Shown: one piece after another, positions 1 through 11,349 of the stretch
Layout of the letters: each line of letters starts with the position of its first letter
Numbering within the stretch: the stretch's first letter is position 1
Made by a program: the position numbers and the translations under genes
DNA from: Cyanodermella asteris
Taxonomy: Eukaryota; Ascomycota; Lecanoromycetes; Ostropales; Stictidaceae
Length of the DNA stretch: 64,000 bases
Reading direction: 5' to 3'
Assembly: GCA_900618795.1 (NCBI GenBank)
Contig: UYJD01000001.1
Coordinates: 1,928,723-1,992,722, forward strand
The notes under the pieces: generated by a model
The model's input: the letters and a program-made list of their open reading frames with translations, nothing else
What the model was told of the DNA's origin: nothing
Database searches by the model: none

Positions 1-1
1 A

Positions 2-1009
2 ATCCGCCGAGGCATCACCCCCATCACCTCCGGCGAATTTGAACGATGGTCCTTCTTCAGCGGCTTCTACGACAAACTCGACGGCGTCCAATACCGCTAC
101 ACCGATTTCGCGACGCAAGCGCGAGCAGGACTCCCTCACGCGCGGAGAGCGCCGAAAATAGGGCAGAAGGGAAACCCGGTTGAGTTTGTGTACGGGAAGA
201 TCAAACGGACCAAGAGCCCGTTTCTTGAGGATTGGTTGTATCTGAGGAGCTTCCTACCGGAGAGTAGGTGGAGAGAGATCAAGATGACGTTCCCGCCGCC
301 GGGGTGGTTTCACATCATCAGGGAGGATGGCATGAGTTATGATCCCGCGGTTTATGGCTCGGACGAGGAGGTGTTGGCGGATCTGAGCAAGGCGTTGAGG
401 GAGGAGTTGATGGAGCTGTACGATGCGGGTTTGCGTTGGGCGCAGATTGATGATCCGAGTTTGCTATTCTGGATTGATCCGGAGTTTGTCGGCGCAACGG
501 AGCAGCTTCTTGACCAATATATCAAGGCTCACAATGACGTATTGGCAGGACTGCCTTCCGACATGACTGTTGGCATTCATCTGTGCCGGGGAAACTATCC
601 TTCAGGTGATTTTCTGTTGTCCGGCAGCTATGACAAGATTGCAACAAAGCTGCTGCAGGAGCTCAAGTACAAGCTCTACTACCTGGAGTTCGATACCGAC
701 CGAGCCGGTGACTTCTCTCCTTTGAGGGGTTTACCGAAGGAAAAAGCTGTGGTCCTTGGACTTGTGACCACTAAGCATCCCGAATTGGAGAATCTAGACA
801 CTCTTAAGAGCAGAGTATATCAGGCTGCGGATGTCATTGCGGAAGGCCAAGGTCGAAGTCGCGAGGTAGTGCTCCAGGAGAACTTGGCGGTCAGTCCTCA
901 ATGCGGGTTTGCGAGCGTCAACTTCGGAAAAGGGAAAGATTTTGAGGAAGAGAATCAATGGCAAAAACTGGAGCTTGTGAAGAAGCTGGCTGGGGAAGTT
1001 TGGAAATGA
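2..1009 (+). CDS. MetE-like cobalamin-independent methionine synthase family protein, 5' partial
   Basis: The frame is open from base 2 and stops with TGA at 1007-1009, so the N-terminus lies outside the window; about 335 residues are visible. It resembles the stand-alone C-terminal (UROD/MetE-like) domain of vitamin-B12-independent methionine synthase, as in the bacterial YxjG/YxjH group, which moves a methyl group to a thiol through a zinc site. Likely zinc-site residues are visible: His and Cys in GIHLCRGN, Glu in YYLEFDTD, and Cys near the end in SPQCGFAS. Such short fungal homologues lack the folate-binding N-terminal half of true Met6, so the actual methyl donor and substrate are unknown. 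The first ATG of the visible part need not be the start, because conserved-looking sequence (SGEFERWSF) already occurs upstream of residue 60. Confidence 0.85.
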   Translation: MRRGITPITSGEFERWSFFSGFYDKLDGVQYRYTDFATQARAGLPHARRAPKIGQKGNPVEFVYGKIKRTKSPFLEDWLYLRSFLPESRWREIKMTFPPPGWFHIIREDGMSYDPAVYGSDEEVLADLSKALREELMELYDAGLRWAQIDDPSLLFWIDPEFVGATEQLLDQYIKAHNDVLAGLPSDMTVGIHLCRGNYPSGDFLLSGSYDKIATKLLQELKYKLYYLEFDTDRAGDFSPLRGLPKEKAVVLGLVTTKHPELENLDTLKSRVYQAADVIAEGQGRSREVVLQENLAVSPQCGFASVNFGKGKDFEEENQWQKLELVKKLAGEVWK

Positions 1010-1690
1010 CAAAATAGCAGTGAGGAGCTAAGGTTCATGAAATGTTTTTGTACCAATCGCTAGGCAATTTTGAAAGCCCGTCAACAGGACGCTCGGGTTC
1101 CACACCGTTCATCGTTTGATCAGAGGGCTTTGCGATGTATCAGTACGATCACATCACCAGACGTTTGGCTCCTCGGTCGGTCTAAGGACTAGCCGATTAG
1201 CTAGCCGGTGTTCCTGTCCGGGAGTCTGCCTAGTGCCTGATCGAGTCCTTGCTGAGCACTTTACGAAGCACTCAGCTGTTACTCATTTGACTTGTTAAGA
1301 GAATGTCCCTTGAAGCGTCTAGCTCAAGATACACCTGGACATCAGGCCAAGAACTTCATTCAGCCATTGGAAGGATTCTGGAAAAGATCACATGCAACGA
1401 GGGATAGCCCGTCCTCATGATATTTGGCATCTTTGTGAATGCTACTCACTGCAACACAGTGCTCGGCATCGTCAAAGACCGAAAGTGTCTAGGTTTGGCA
1501 TTCGTTGAACAGTCATTCTCTGGGACGTACCCTTGAGGTTGTCATTGAGCGGGCGAAAGAGACATGAGTTCTGGGTCGGAGGTCGTACAGACCACACCTG
1601 CGGGATGGAAATCTGATCAGTGACACTGTTCCCACAAGGAGGTAACCTGCCTTTTCTCGACCCAACCACACCATGCTTGCGCTTCTATCA
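1010..1690. other. Intergenic, between convergent gene ends
   Basis: This 0.7-kb stretch holds the 3' flanks of the MetE-like gene and SPF30, which point at each other. Small open frames are present on both strands, but none shows a family signature or splice structure. I see nothing else in it. Confidence 0.5.
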
Positions 1691-2690
1691 TCATAATTCG
1701 TCTTCCTTGTCCTGGTCATAAATGTGTCTCGTCCGTGCCTGATCTTTCCGCATCGCCTGACCAGAGCCAGTGAAACCAACTGCAAAGAAGCATTAGCCGA
1801 TCTCCCGGTCTACAATTTTGGAGGGGATGGTTCATACCTCGGGCATTGACGCCTTCGCCAGTTTTGAACATGCTTGTCTTCTTCATCATCTTGCCCATCT
1901 TGCCTTTGTTGCCAGCCGAAAACTCTTGCCACTTGCTCTTGCCCGCCTCGAGCTCTTTCTGCGCCTTGATCTTCTTGGGTACCTTCGCGGGCTTGGGCGG
2001 ACCGTCTCCGACCTTACTGGGCTCGGTCTTCCTGGCCTGGCTAGCCAACGTGGGATCGACTGTCGACGCAGCCGATATTACACCAGGTGGTGCGCTCGGT
2101 CCTGCGAGGCTCGGACTGGCCGTGGGCGCTGGGGGCGGAGGCGGGACGTGCGAATTCGTCAATTGACCATCCGCCTTCCTTTTCTGACCTGCATGTTGGG
2201 AGGCCGGCTTGATCTCGTGTCCGAACAGCGTTTCCGTGTTGTTGTAGCCCTTGAACGTCACCAGGTAGACTGGTTTCGCAGTGCTGCCCGTAATGCTCGA
2301 GATCTTTGCTGGATAGAAGCCCTTGTCACCAGACTTCCATTTCGCGAGGACCATATCATTGACCTTGTAGCTTACCGGCTCATCTTTCTCCGGCTCTGGT
2401 TGCGCTATGGAGCTCGATCCCGGTCTCTTGTATCCTGACTGATAAGCGGGGTGGTTCTCTTTGGACCATTTCTGGTTTGGGGGTGATGGTGGATGTGCGG
2501 ACTGTGAAGGTGCTGCTGCCTTGGGTTTCAGTTCCGCAATCGTAGTTTCTGTCAGGGAGATGACCTCTTCGAGTTCTGTCTTGAGCGTTGCTAGCTCGCT
2601 GTTATCGGGATCGGCTTGGAGACCGGCCTGTACGGTCTCCAGCTGCAGCCTGTACTCCTGCACCTCTGCCTCCAGCTCGGCTACGCTCAT
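1691..2690 (-). CDS. spf30: Tudor-domain splicing factor SPF30 (SMNDC1 type)
   Basis: Two exons (2690-1838 and 1779-1691) with a 58-bp intron (GTATGA..GCAG, branch GCTAATG) give 313 residues. An N-terminal coiled coil (about 1-55) is followed by a Tudor domain (about 107-162; MVLAKWKSGDKGFYPAKI, then VTFKGYNNTETL). A Pro-rich linker and a basic C-terminal region ending in KTGEGVNARVGFTGSGQAM follow, which is the usual SPF30 arrangement. In other species SPF30 uses its Tudor domain to bind dimethyl-arginine on Sm proteins and helps bring the tri-snRNP into the spliceosome in the nucleus. Without the intron the frame runs into a non-homologous tail; with it the conserved C-terminus is restored. 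The gene is divergent from the bL33m gene, with about 240 bp between start codons. Confidence 0.93.
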
Positions 2691-2928
2691 TGTGCCGTGG
2701 TAAATTGATGAGATGACTGGAAGATTATCGTGGAGTTTTCAGCATGGCCTGCGGCGCATGGAGAGGTATTTGGAAGTTTTGGCATGGAATACCGAGAGTC
2801 TCGCGACTTCATCGAAGCGGGAAGCGATGCATCATGGGTCGTCACGTGATCGAGGATTTTGGTCCGCAATTCGCGATGCCTCATTCTAAAGCTCCGGCGA
2901 GCCCACTGATCGGAAAACATTAGCCAGC
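2691..2928. promoter_or_regulatory. Shared divergent promoter of spf30 and the bL33m gene
   Basis: Only 238 bp separate the two start codons, so both genes must take their core promoters from here. I see no clear TATA box. This is inferred from layout alone. Confidence 0.55.
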
Positions 2929-3234
2929 ATGGCGAAGAAAGGTGCGTTGGATTCGCATGTAATCTTGGTCCCTGCCACTGACGCGTCCTGCAGCAAAGTC
3001 AAGGACAATTGCCGTCAGGCTTCTCAGCATGGCCATGACCGGCTACTACAAGACCTACACCAGACCAAGAACCCACCGACCGCTCAGCCTTATGCGGTAT
3101 GACCCAGTCGGTATGTCGAGCTCCTCCCTAAGACTTTGATTGGAGCCGAAGGTCCAGATGCGCGGCACCAGCCAGCTAACAAGCATCCAGTCAAGCGACA
3201 TGTTCTTTTCCTGGAGCAAAAGCGAAAGAAGTGA
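2929..3234 (+). CDS. MRPL39: Mitochondrial large-subunit ribosomal protein bL33m
   Basis: A 57-residue protein is assembled from three exons: 2929-2941, 2994-3110 and 3191-3234. Introns are 52 bp (GTGCGT..GCAG, branch CTGAC) and 80 bp (GTATGT..CCAG, branch CTAAC). The product starts [18 protein letters not shown] and ends [11 protein letters not shown]. This is the bL33 pattern, with the [16 protein letters not shown] core expected of the mitochondrial form. It should sit in the large subunit of the mitoribosome. All three phases agree and the stop follows directly after the basic tail. The first exon is only 13 bp, so automatic annotation may easily miss the gene. Confidence 0.92.
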
Positions 3235-3848
3235 ATGCGGTCTCATCCGCCATGTACAATAAACATTATGCATTCATGGTGTCTGGTGTTAGGAGAAGAG
3301 CAGGGGATTGAAAGTCAGCATGCGAAGCATTGATGGAAGCCGGCTCTGTATGTCGTGTACACCAAGATCCGGACGATGCAAGCATGGCTCTCAGGCCCTT
3401 GCCAGCACTTCCTCAGGCCGAGGCGCTTGCGAAACGATTACCTTGAAGTGGATGTGGCCATGAAATTCCGATTCGAATTGGTTTGAGCATCTAGCAGCAT
3501 TCTATCACATGAAGCAATATAGTTTCGGGGATCTCGCAATATGATCTTCGCTCCAGCCATCTTGTTCTCCCAAAATCCCACTATCTGTGGCCAAGCCTCG
3601 CAGTCAATGCCCGAAAGTTACGACATTTTGCGTCGGTGAAAGCTCATAGTTATGCGAAGGTAGACGCGAAGTCCGGCAATCAATCCTGAGAAGATGGCTC
3701 GATTGGGTTGTCTCGTTGAAGCTCGCAAGCTCGTCCGGGCGGGTTCCTCGTTGTTGATTTGCGTGTAGATGGTTTTCAGTTATGCTGGTGTGTAGGTCAA
3801 GGTGAAGTCGAATCGCTCTGAATACTTGGTTGTCGACGCTGACTGAGG
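3235..3848. other. Intergenic, between convergent gene ends
   Basis: These 0.6 kb lie between the end of the bL33m gene and the end of the coiled-coil gene. I see no supported coding or RNA feature in them. Confidence 0.5.
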
Positions 3849-6800
3849 TTAGCGTGTTCCTCTGCCACGAGACTGAGACGTACTCGAACGCCCTTTGCCT
3901 GCCTTCCTAGCTGGTCCGGGTAGAGTTGACGAAGGGCTTGCAACGGATGCCCCATGTCCGTTGACCTCGCTGATCCCACCTCGACCACGAGTCGAAGTTC
4001 TGGTCCTGGCAGCCTTCTTCGGCTTTGTGGGCTCCAGTTCAGTGGCCTGTCTTTTGGCCGAGAGTCTTTTTTGGCCATTGGACTTTCCTTGTGCAGGCTC
4101 TTGTGATTTGCTGACGCTGCCACTCGGTCTGCTCGCGGTAACGGCTCGCGGCTTTTTGGCGGCCTTCATAGGCTGGGAATTTTCTTCAATTTCTGCAATG
4201 TCTTCCGAGTGTATGCTGCTCAACGAGGAAGTTTTCTTGCCTTGTTCAACCAGTGCCGCCTGTTGAAGGTTGAACTGAGAGTCTTCATCCTCGTCATCGT
4301 CCTCATTTTCAATGTGCGGAAGTTGAACTACCATGGACCTATGTCGGTCTGCCAATGTTTTCGCATCTTCCAGAGAGAGCTTCGGAGCCGGCCTGGAGCG
4401 TCTCAATCGGTAAGCGGATTCCTGCGACTGCTCTCTCATCAATGCGCTTGGATCTGCGGTAGCGGATTCGGTCTCAGTGCGGGCTTCCGCCAATTTGAAA
4501 TAGTCCGGTCGACGAACTCCTTGGTTCGAGGAAGGCCGATTGCCAGAGAAGAGTCCTTTCGTGTCCCTCATCGGGGAAGACGTGTCTTGAGTCTGAGCGA
4601 GACTGAACGCGTGTGGTATAGTATGCTCACGTGGAGCTGAAACGTTGCACACAGGATGACGACCTGTCGTCTGTAGCGGAGCGAAGTTTGGGCTCATGCT
4701 CACTAGCTGATTGTGATGCGGCTGCCGATTGTTCTCAAGTTGCTGAATCTCTTGCTCGTCGAGCTCGAGCATCTCAGTCACGGCATTGCTGGCCTGGCTT
4801 CCCGGCAATGCCAATGCTTCCATATGTTGTGTCTCTCCTGTCGGCGACTCAAGGCTCATGTTGAGGAGTGCTTGCGTTTCGCCTGTTCGTTCTTGCAGGT
4901 GCAGATCTTGGAGCCCTTGCGTTTCTCCCGTCGAGTTGTTGGCAGGATCGTGCGTCACGGCTGGCACCTCCATTCCCTCAATTTCTGCGATAGCCTGGAC
5001 TTTATTTGCATTCTCTCTTTGATATGTCGTCAGAGCATCAAGTGCCTTGGACAACGTATCAAGGACTGCGTCGAGGTCATCGTGCTCTTCTGGATCTGGC
5101 AGCTTTGCTTGCAGCACAGATTTGATCTCCTCTCTGACTCGAGTCTCGACTTCAACAGTGTGAGCCTGGTTCCTTGTATTCACAGCATGCAAGATAGCCT
5201 CAACAACGGATTCCATGTTCTGGTAGTATTCTCCGCTCAGTACTTCGGTCTCCAGATATCGCTGTATGCGTAGTTTGGCTAGAGCTTCGGCCTTGCTTGC
5301 TCGTAGGTGGCGTTCAGCCTCGAGTTGCTCCGGTATATCTCTAATGACAGACTCTAGGTCGTCATGTTTTGGAGTTGTGATTCCGCATTCGACGATCAAT
5401 TTCCTGATTCGCGCTTCTACCTTCTTCTCGGCTTCCTGGACCGATAGCTTAATGTGCGAGTCAACAACACGTGGGAGTGCCTCGAGAGTTGCGTTGAGAC
5501 CTTCATGCTCCGGAATCAAAGGAAACATGTTGCGAAGGCGGCCATTGACTTGAGTTTCGAGTTTCGACTTCACCGCCGTCCTGTCTGACCGAAGGCGAGC
5601 TGAAATGGCGTCCTGAATAGACTTCCCCGAGACCTGCGAAACTTCTTGCTCTGCAAGTGCTGGCAATGTTTGCCGAAGCTGCTCCTTGAACCTGTTTTTG
5701 ATGGCTCGCTCAGCATCAGCTTTGCATTGTTGTGTTTGTGTACTAACGGCCGTGCCAACGTGGCTGAGGAGGGACTCAAGGTCGCGATCTTGAACGTCTT
5801 GACCGAGCTCCAGGAATTTCGATAGCTTGTCGATCAAGTTCAACCTAACCTTCTCCTCGATCGATGCCTCGACACACTTCTTTTCGGACTTGGCTGTTGC
5901 AAGCTCTGCTCTGCAGGTGGCAAGCTCCTGATCCAGGCTGTTTTGTGCTTGCTCGGCTTGTGTAGCGCGCTGGCGCGATTTGCTTGCTTCGACTCGGGCT
6001 CTCTGTATCTCACTGCTGTATCTGCTGCAAAGCTCTTTCCTCTCACTGTTGCAAGCAACCACAAAATCTTGGCGTACTGCATCGATCTTGTGCTGCAGCT
6101 GTGATTCGTTTTCAGCAATTTGACGATCACAGGCGGCTTGGGCAGTCTGATTCGCACTGCTGATTTGCTGGTAAAGTTCTCGGATACGTTCTTCAAGCCC
6201 CTGCTTTTCGGCTGCATGTTGCTGCTTGGCGCCCTCCATGTCATTTCGTGACGCAGTGAGATCCGCCTCGAGCTCCATCTTCGCCTCATCTGAGTCTTGA
6301 TGCTCCTTCTTGAGCTCCATGTAAGCGTCGTTCTGTTCGTCGATGACCTCGTGTGACCTACGGCTCTCGTCCTCAAGACCATCAACATCTCGGCTCAGCT
6401 TTTCAATATCCGCCTCAAGCCGACGATTCTCTTGCTTGAGCTGTTCATGTTTAGCTTGCAATTTTTCATGTTGGTCTTCCGACAGCTTGAGTGTCGTAAC
6501 CGTGTTTTGAAGACGCTCAGACAGACCTGCAATGGTCTCTTTGAGCTTGGTTTGCTCTTCGGTTTGTTTTGTGGCGGAGGCCATGTCATCCTGAAGCTTC
6601 TTGATTGAGCTCATCATGACAAGTGTTGTGCCTGAAAGTTGCTCAATCGAATCGGTCCCATGTTGCTCGAGGGTTTGAATCGAGGCGGATAGCTGCTTTA
6701 TACTCTTCTTGAACGTACCGAGTTTCTTTGCAGCTGGCTTTGACAACGTGCAAGCTCCGAGCTTCTCATCGAGGTTAACCCTGGAGTTGATTGTCATTTT

Positions 6801-8897
6801 AGTCAACTCGTCAAAGGAGGATCTCAATCCATCCATGCCCGACCTATAAATCTCCAGCAGATCAGGACTCGGTGTGATACGAGCTTCGATTCGACGCAGC
6901 TGAGACTCCTTGTCATGAACCTTGCCTTCGAGATCAGCGACGGTCTGTCTCAGAGCTTCGATATCAGCCTGCTGACCAATACGAGCAGCTGCAACTGCTT
7001 CTGTTGACTCGAGAGACGCCGACAATTGCTCGTTGCGTGAAGCCAGTTCATCAATTTCCTGCTGCTTGTTCCAAACCTCGGTCTTCAAGTCTGTCAGCTC
7101 GTTGGCAATGCCTTTCATGTTTTTCTCCAATCCTTGGAACTTTGCGGCCAAAGCAGACTTGTCGTTATGCAAAGACTTGCACTTTCCAGTCTGTTCATTG
7201 ACTCGAAGTCTTAGATCCTTGTTCTCTTGCTTGAGGTGGCTGTTCAGACCTTCAACACGATTGAGAGCCTCGTTGAGATCCATCGCCAAATTTTCGGTCT
7301 CTTCTGCGTACTCGATCAGCCGCTGCGTTTGGAGCTTCTCACAGCCATCGAGGACGGCCTGCAAATTGATTGGCTTTTCGAAAACATTCTCAGAAGGCTC
7401 GATAGATTTCACAAGCTCTCTGCGGTGCCCAGATCTTTTGCTTCTGTCCTTCTCAACTCTAGCCGAGTTAGTGAGCTGATGCACAACATCCTTCCGGCTC
7501 TTTGCACGGGCACTGGATGGATCGTGCTGTGGTTCCTCTTGAGTTTGCTCTTGACGTGCCGTATTTTGACTCGGCAGTTGCGGAGCCTGTGGTTGCTCTT
7601 GTGGAAGATCTTCGGCTGAGTACTGCTGCGTTTGGACATAGACGGTCTCCTCAGCAGTCACGTCGGCGTTCAACGAAGGTTCCTGTCCAGGCACAGAAGC
7701 ATCTCCAGAAGATTGAAACTCTTCAGGCTGGATCGTGTCGAACTCTTCATCACTGTCTATGAAACTACCATCAGCAGCAAGCTGAGAAGCGAGTTGCTGC
7801 TTCCATTAGTGCTGCGACAAAGAGAACGGGTGACTGGGAGATCTCACCAGATCTTGCTCTGATAAGTTCTGGACTGGGTCAGCCTGTGGCTGCTCACGAG
7901 CGTGGTCATTGCCACAACTTAAGGCGTCTTGCGTACGATCACTCGGAACATTTCCCAAAGGAACTTGTGGTGCAGATGGCTCCTGGGTGACCTCAGACGA
8001 ATTGACTCCAGTCTCTGCAGATGACTTGGCGGCGCGATAGTCCTCGTCAGTGACCTTGAGGCCAGCTTGTTGAGCTCGGCGCAGTCTCTCTTCAGGTGAC
8101 GGACTACGAGACTGATTTTTGACACCAGCATCAGACTGCGGACCCGTGATTTCGACGTTTTGGACGACGGGTGCAACGTTTGCCTTCAGTTCGCCTGGAC
8201 TCGGGATATGCCCTTGTCCTGTTAGAATATATTGGCAAACGAGAGATGAGAACTGACTGTCGTGATACTGTGCCTGAAGAGTCTTCCTTTGCTCGTCGAG
8301 CACTTGGGCAGGCCTGGAGCCGCGATGAGGTCGAGTTTGAGAGCCAGGCTGAGCGGGCGAGTCTGACATTGTTAGTCAATGTACCATCAGTGTCAATGCC
8401 AAATATCATCTACCTTCAGTCGTTTCCGTGGTTGGCACAGACGCGTCAAATCTGTCTGTACGGGCATCACCGGCAGCAATGCCTGGTTCTGACGCATGCT
8501 TTGTGGCAGATGGAGACTTGCTCACGTCTATGGACACGTGCCCGTGTGAAGGCCGCAGCCCTGCTCGGCTGCTAGTCGCTTGTGGATGAGTAGCGAGTGC
8601 ATTATCAGTGAGCTGCTTCACAGGAGCAGGGCTCGCCAAAGGTCCTCTGGAAGGAGCCGGTTCCCACCCGAAACTAGCTGCTATTTCTTCCACAGTCGGA
8701 GCTCTATCTCGAGACAAGAACCCAACAGCCGGAGCGGCAGAAGGGCGGGCAGCAGACTCCACAACAGCACTGTCTTGATCTCCTGCATCCTCATGACTTG
8801 CTGAAGATGTTGCATACATTGGCTGCGCTGAAGGTGGAGTTAAATTTTGGGCCCCCACTGTCAAGTACCCTTGTCCACCGTGCGAAGGCGGACCCAT
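3849..8897 (-). CDS. Large coiled-coil protein of unknown function with two internal repeat arrays
   Basis: I do not recognise this protein. The model has three exons: 8897-8414, 8362-7848 and 7781-3849, about 1,643 residues. The first intron (51 bp, GTAGAT..GTCAG, branch TGACTAAC) and the second (GTGAGA..CTCAG, branch CACTAAT) both keep phase; a second possible acceptor at 7796 would add five residues. Residues about 1-430 are Ser/Pro/Gln-rich and probably disordered. About 434-970 is long heptad-type coiled coil. About 974-1261 is an array of roughly six degenerate 48-residue units. About 1281-1324 carries three TGETQ repeats. The C-terminus is rich in Lys, Ser and Arg and ends in basic RGRG-type stretches that could bind nucleic acid. 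A structural role at a spindle pole body, kinetochore or chromatin is conceivable but only a guess. The start is uncertain: a strong GTGAGT donor and a good acceptor (CCCATTCTCAG) lie upstream in 8900-9040, so further 5' exons are possible. Confidence 0.75.
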
Positions 8898-9473
8898 GAT
8901 GGTCAAGTGCAACTCACGAGTGATCCAATCCGGAGAAGAAGTCTGAGGAGAATTTGCAAATACAAGAAGCAGCCTGCTGTAGAGTTTGATAATCTCAAAT
9001 GGCCTTCTGAGAATGGGAACAGGGAAAAGCAAGGAAGAAAGATGTCGATAGCAAAAATGTGGCGGTCAGTGGGCGCGCAGAGTCCGTCAGCCTGAAGTGG
9101 CGCTGGAATTTGCTTCGGGAAGTAGCGACTTTGCGTCTTCGAACAGTCTGAACGGAAGGTGCGAGGGTAGTATGTGACCCCGACCGAGGGGGCATGATGA
9201 TTGATGTGCCCCTTGACACGCAATGAGCAATTGTATATGGGAAAAGATATCTTATCCTGGAGGAATGCTCAGAAAGTCGACAAGCTGTCATAGCCATGCC
9301 AATAAGCTCGTGAGGAAGCATAAGCAGCGGGGAGACGTACTTAGGACCACAACAGGCCACGAGATGTTGACAAACAGGACTCACCATGACAGATGCAAAG
9401 ACTTCTATTGCAGTAATGCCAGCTCAATCACAAGAGCCGTGGCAATCATACTATTCTATGCTCCGTGGACCTT
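8898..9473. other. Upstream region of the coiled-coil gene, possibly with extra 5' exons
   Basis: The region lies between RPN7's stop and the coiled-coil gene's assumed start, both on the minus strand. On the minus strand it contains an ATG frame beginning MPPRSGSHTTLAPSVQTV (start near 9194) and a pyrimidine-rich acceptor near 9030. These could be 5' exons, but I could not join them cleanly in phase. Confidence 0.4.
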
Positions 9474-10997
9474 TCATGCACGTTCGCTGCCTCTCAGCCT
9501 CACAGCCTGTCCGTATTTCTGCAGCTTTGTGATGAGAGCATCGCCCTGTTTCACCACATCCTGGTACTGCTTGTTCTTGTCGTCCGGCCTGTTCGTCTCA
9601 ATGATGCCCTTAACTCTGTCGATGGTGCAGGGAATCCGCTCAGCCGCCACAAATCTGGCCAAGTCTCGATCCAAGAAGTCGACACTGACGCCAAATGCGT
9701 TGGCCATGCTCTTCAGGCCGACAACGCGATATGATTGGAGAAGTTGCTGGTAGCCTCGGAGGCGCATTTCGCGGACAAACCATGAACGGTGCTCGTAGAG
9801 GTAGCGGTCCTGGGAGAGGAAGTTCTCTTCCACTGCAGCTAAGGAAAGGAAGAACGATTTGTAATTCCCGACGTATAATGACTTTACCAGCCCAGACAAG
9901 GGTGTGAAGTCGACTGGTGTGTCGTCCTCGCTGACAGTCTCGTTTCCGGATCCTAATGTTGTGAGGTTCACTGCTGTTGCAGACTGGCCAGGAGTAGCTG
10001 ATGATGAGTCTTGCATCTCCTCGTCACCAGCCGCCGGTCCGCTTGACGCAGCGCCAGTTAGAGCAGAGATCTTCTCCTCACCATCCCCAACGATAGCCTT
10101 GATTTCGGGGGCATCAACGACCTTTGATTTGAAGTCCACACGCTTGAGAGACACTGAGCCGGCCAGGATGCTGTAGACGACGAGATTCGAGTAGCTGCAA
10201 AGTTCGTATGAAGTGAAGGTGCTCAGACTGTCTAGGAGAAGAGGTGCGGCAAGGTTGTAGGATCGAACTGTCAATAGGTGGAGACCTTGGTACGCCTTCA
10301 AACGATTCCTGCGATCCCAGTCGCCGCCCGACTCCACCAGTGTCCGTGCTCGCTCGATCTGCTTCTTCACCATCACCCTGTCTCCAAAGAACAGGCCGAT
10401 CCGAATGATTGCAAGGACGATGTCGATCTTGGTTCCGAGGATGCCCGTCTTCTCGAAAATGGCTTCGAATCCCGCTATGGCCTTGTCCTGAACACGCATT
10501 AGTCCCACTCACAAAGCTGTCCATCATGGCTGTCGTACCTTGTCGCCAACCTTGGCCCAGAACTCTGCTCTCTTACCCTTGGCCTGTTGAACCTCGACAT
10601 CGCCGGCCTTCTCCACAGCTTCCTCCTCTTCCTTGTCGAATGTTTTCAGTTCCTCCTCGTTATCCTTCACAAGTTTCTCGTAGAACGACTCGTCCCATTC
10701 CATCTGCACGTCGTTGACCACGGGCCCGCCGGCAACCTTCAAACCACTCGGCCTCCGAGCCTTGGGCGCTGCGCCTGTGCCTGAAACCGAACCCGTACCA
10801 GCACTGTTCAGGAGGCCTTCGCCCGGATGAGCCAGATGCCGGTAGAGCGGCGCCATCTTGTGCTCTGAAATCGCATCTTTGAGCTTCTGTAGTGCCGACT
10901 GTCGCTGTGACTTGGTGGTGGAGGAGTTGGTGAGGGTGAAGATGTCCTGAGCCAGGGAGAGGTTGGGATACTTTGCGTACTGCGGATCGGACCCCAT
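9474..10997 (-). CDS. RPN7: 26S proteasome regulatory subunit RPN7 (PSMD6)
   Basis: Two exons (10997-10539 and 10487-9474) with a 51-bp intron (GTACGA..TTCAG, branch ACTAAT) encode 490 residues. RPN7 is a PCI-domain subunit of the proteasome lid; it helps hold the lid together and acts in ubiquitin-dependent proteolysis in nucleus and cytosol. Visible hallmarks are the N-terminal YPNLSLAQDIFTL, helical repeats through KTGILGTKIDIVLAIIRIGL, the DRRNRLKAYQGLHLL segment, and a C-terminal PCI module with AFGVSVDFLDRDLARFVA. A Ser/Gly/Glu-rich insert (about residues 275-350) makes it longer than yeast or human RPN7, as is common in filamentous fungi. The gene is divergent from ABD1. Confidence 0.96.
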
Positions 10998-11349
10998 GAT
11001 GGCGAGGTGCTATTATGTATGAGGTCGACGTGACGACTGGGTGGATGGCTGGTGAGAGTCTGAGTGCTGGTGCAAGACCAGACAGCGGGCAGCGGAGCTG
11101 TTTGGAAGCTCATTGACGAAGGCAAACGGCCAGTGCGCGCATGCGCCACACGACGCGGGTGTTGCGCCACAGGTGACGCCGGAGTTCAAGCTCGACAAAG
11201 GTAAGTTTACAATAATGGCATAAGCCTTCGAGCACAATTCAATTCGAACCCGGCTCTCTTTGATTCCTTACTCATTCCCTTACATAGACCCCATCTCTTC
11301 CAGATGTTGGTGCTGTCTCAGTAGCCTCATCAACAACCGCTACACAACC
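10998..11349. promoter_or_regulatory. Shared divergent promoter of RPN7 and ABD1
   Basis: These 352 bp between start codons must carry both promoters. I see no obvious TATA box. The call rests on layout only. Confidence 0.5.

Noticed and set aside
11230-11260. B-box-like GGGTTCGAATT on the minus strand
   Set aside because: No pairing T-stem and no cloverleaf could be drawn.
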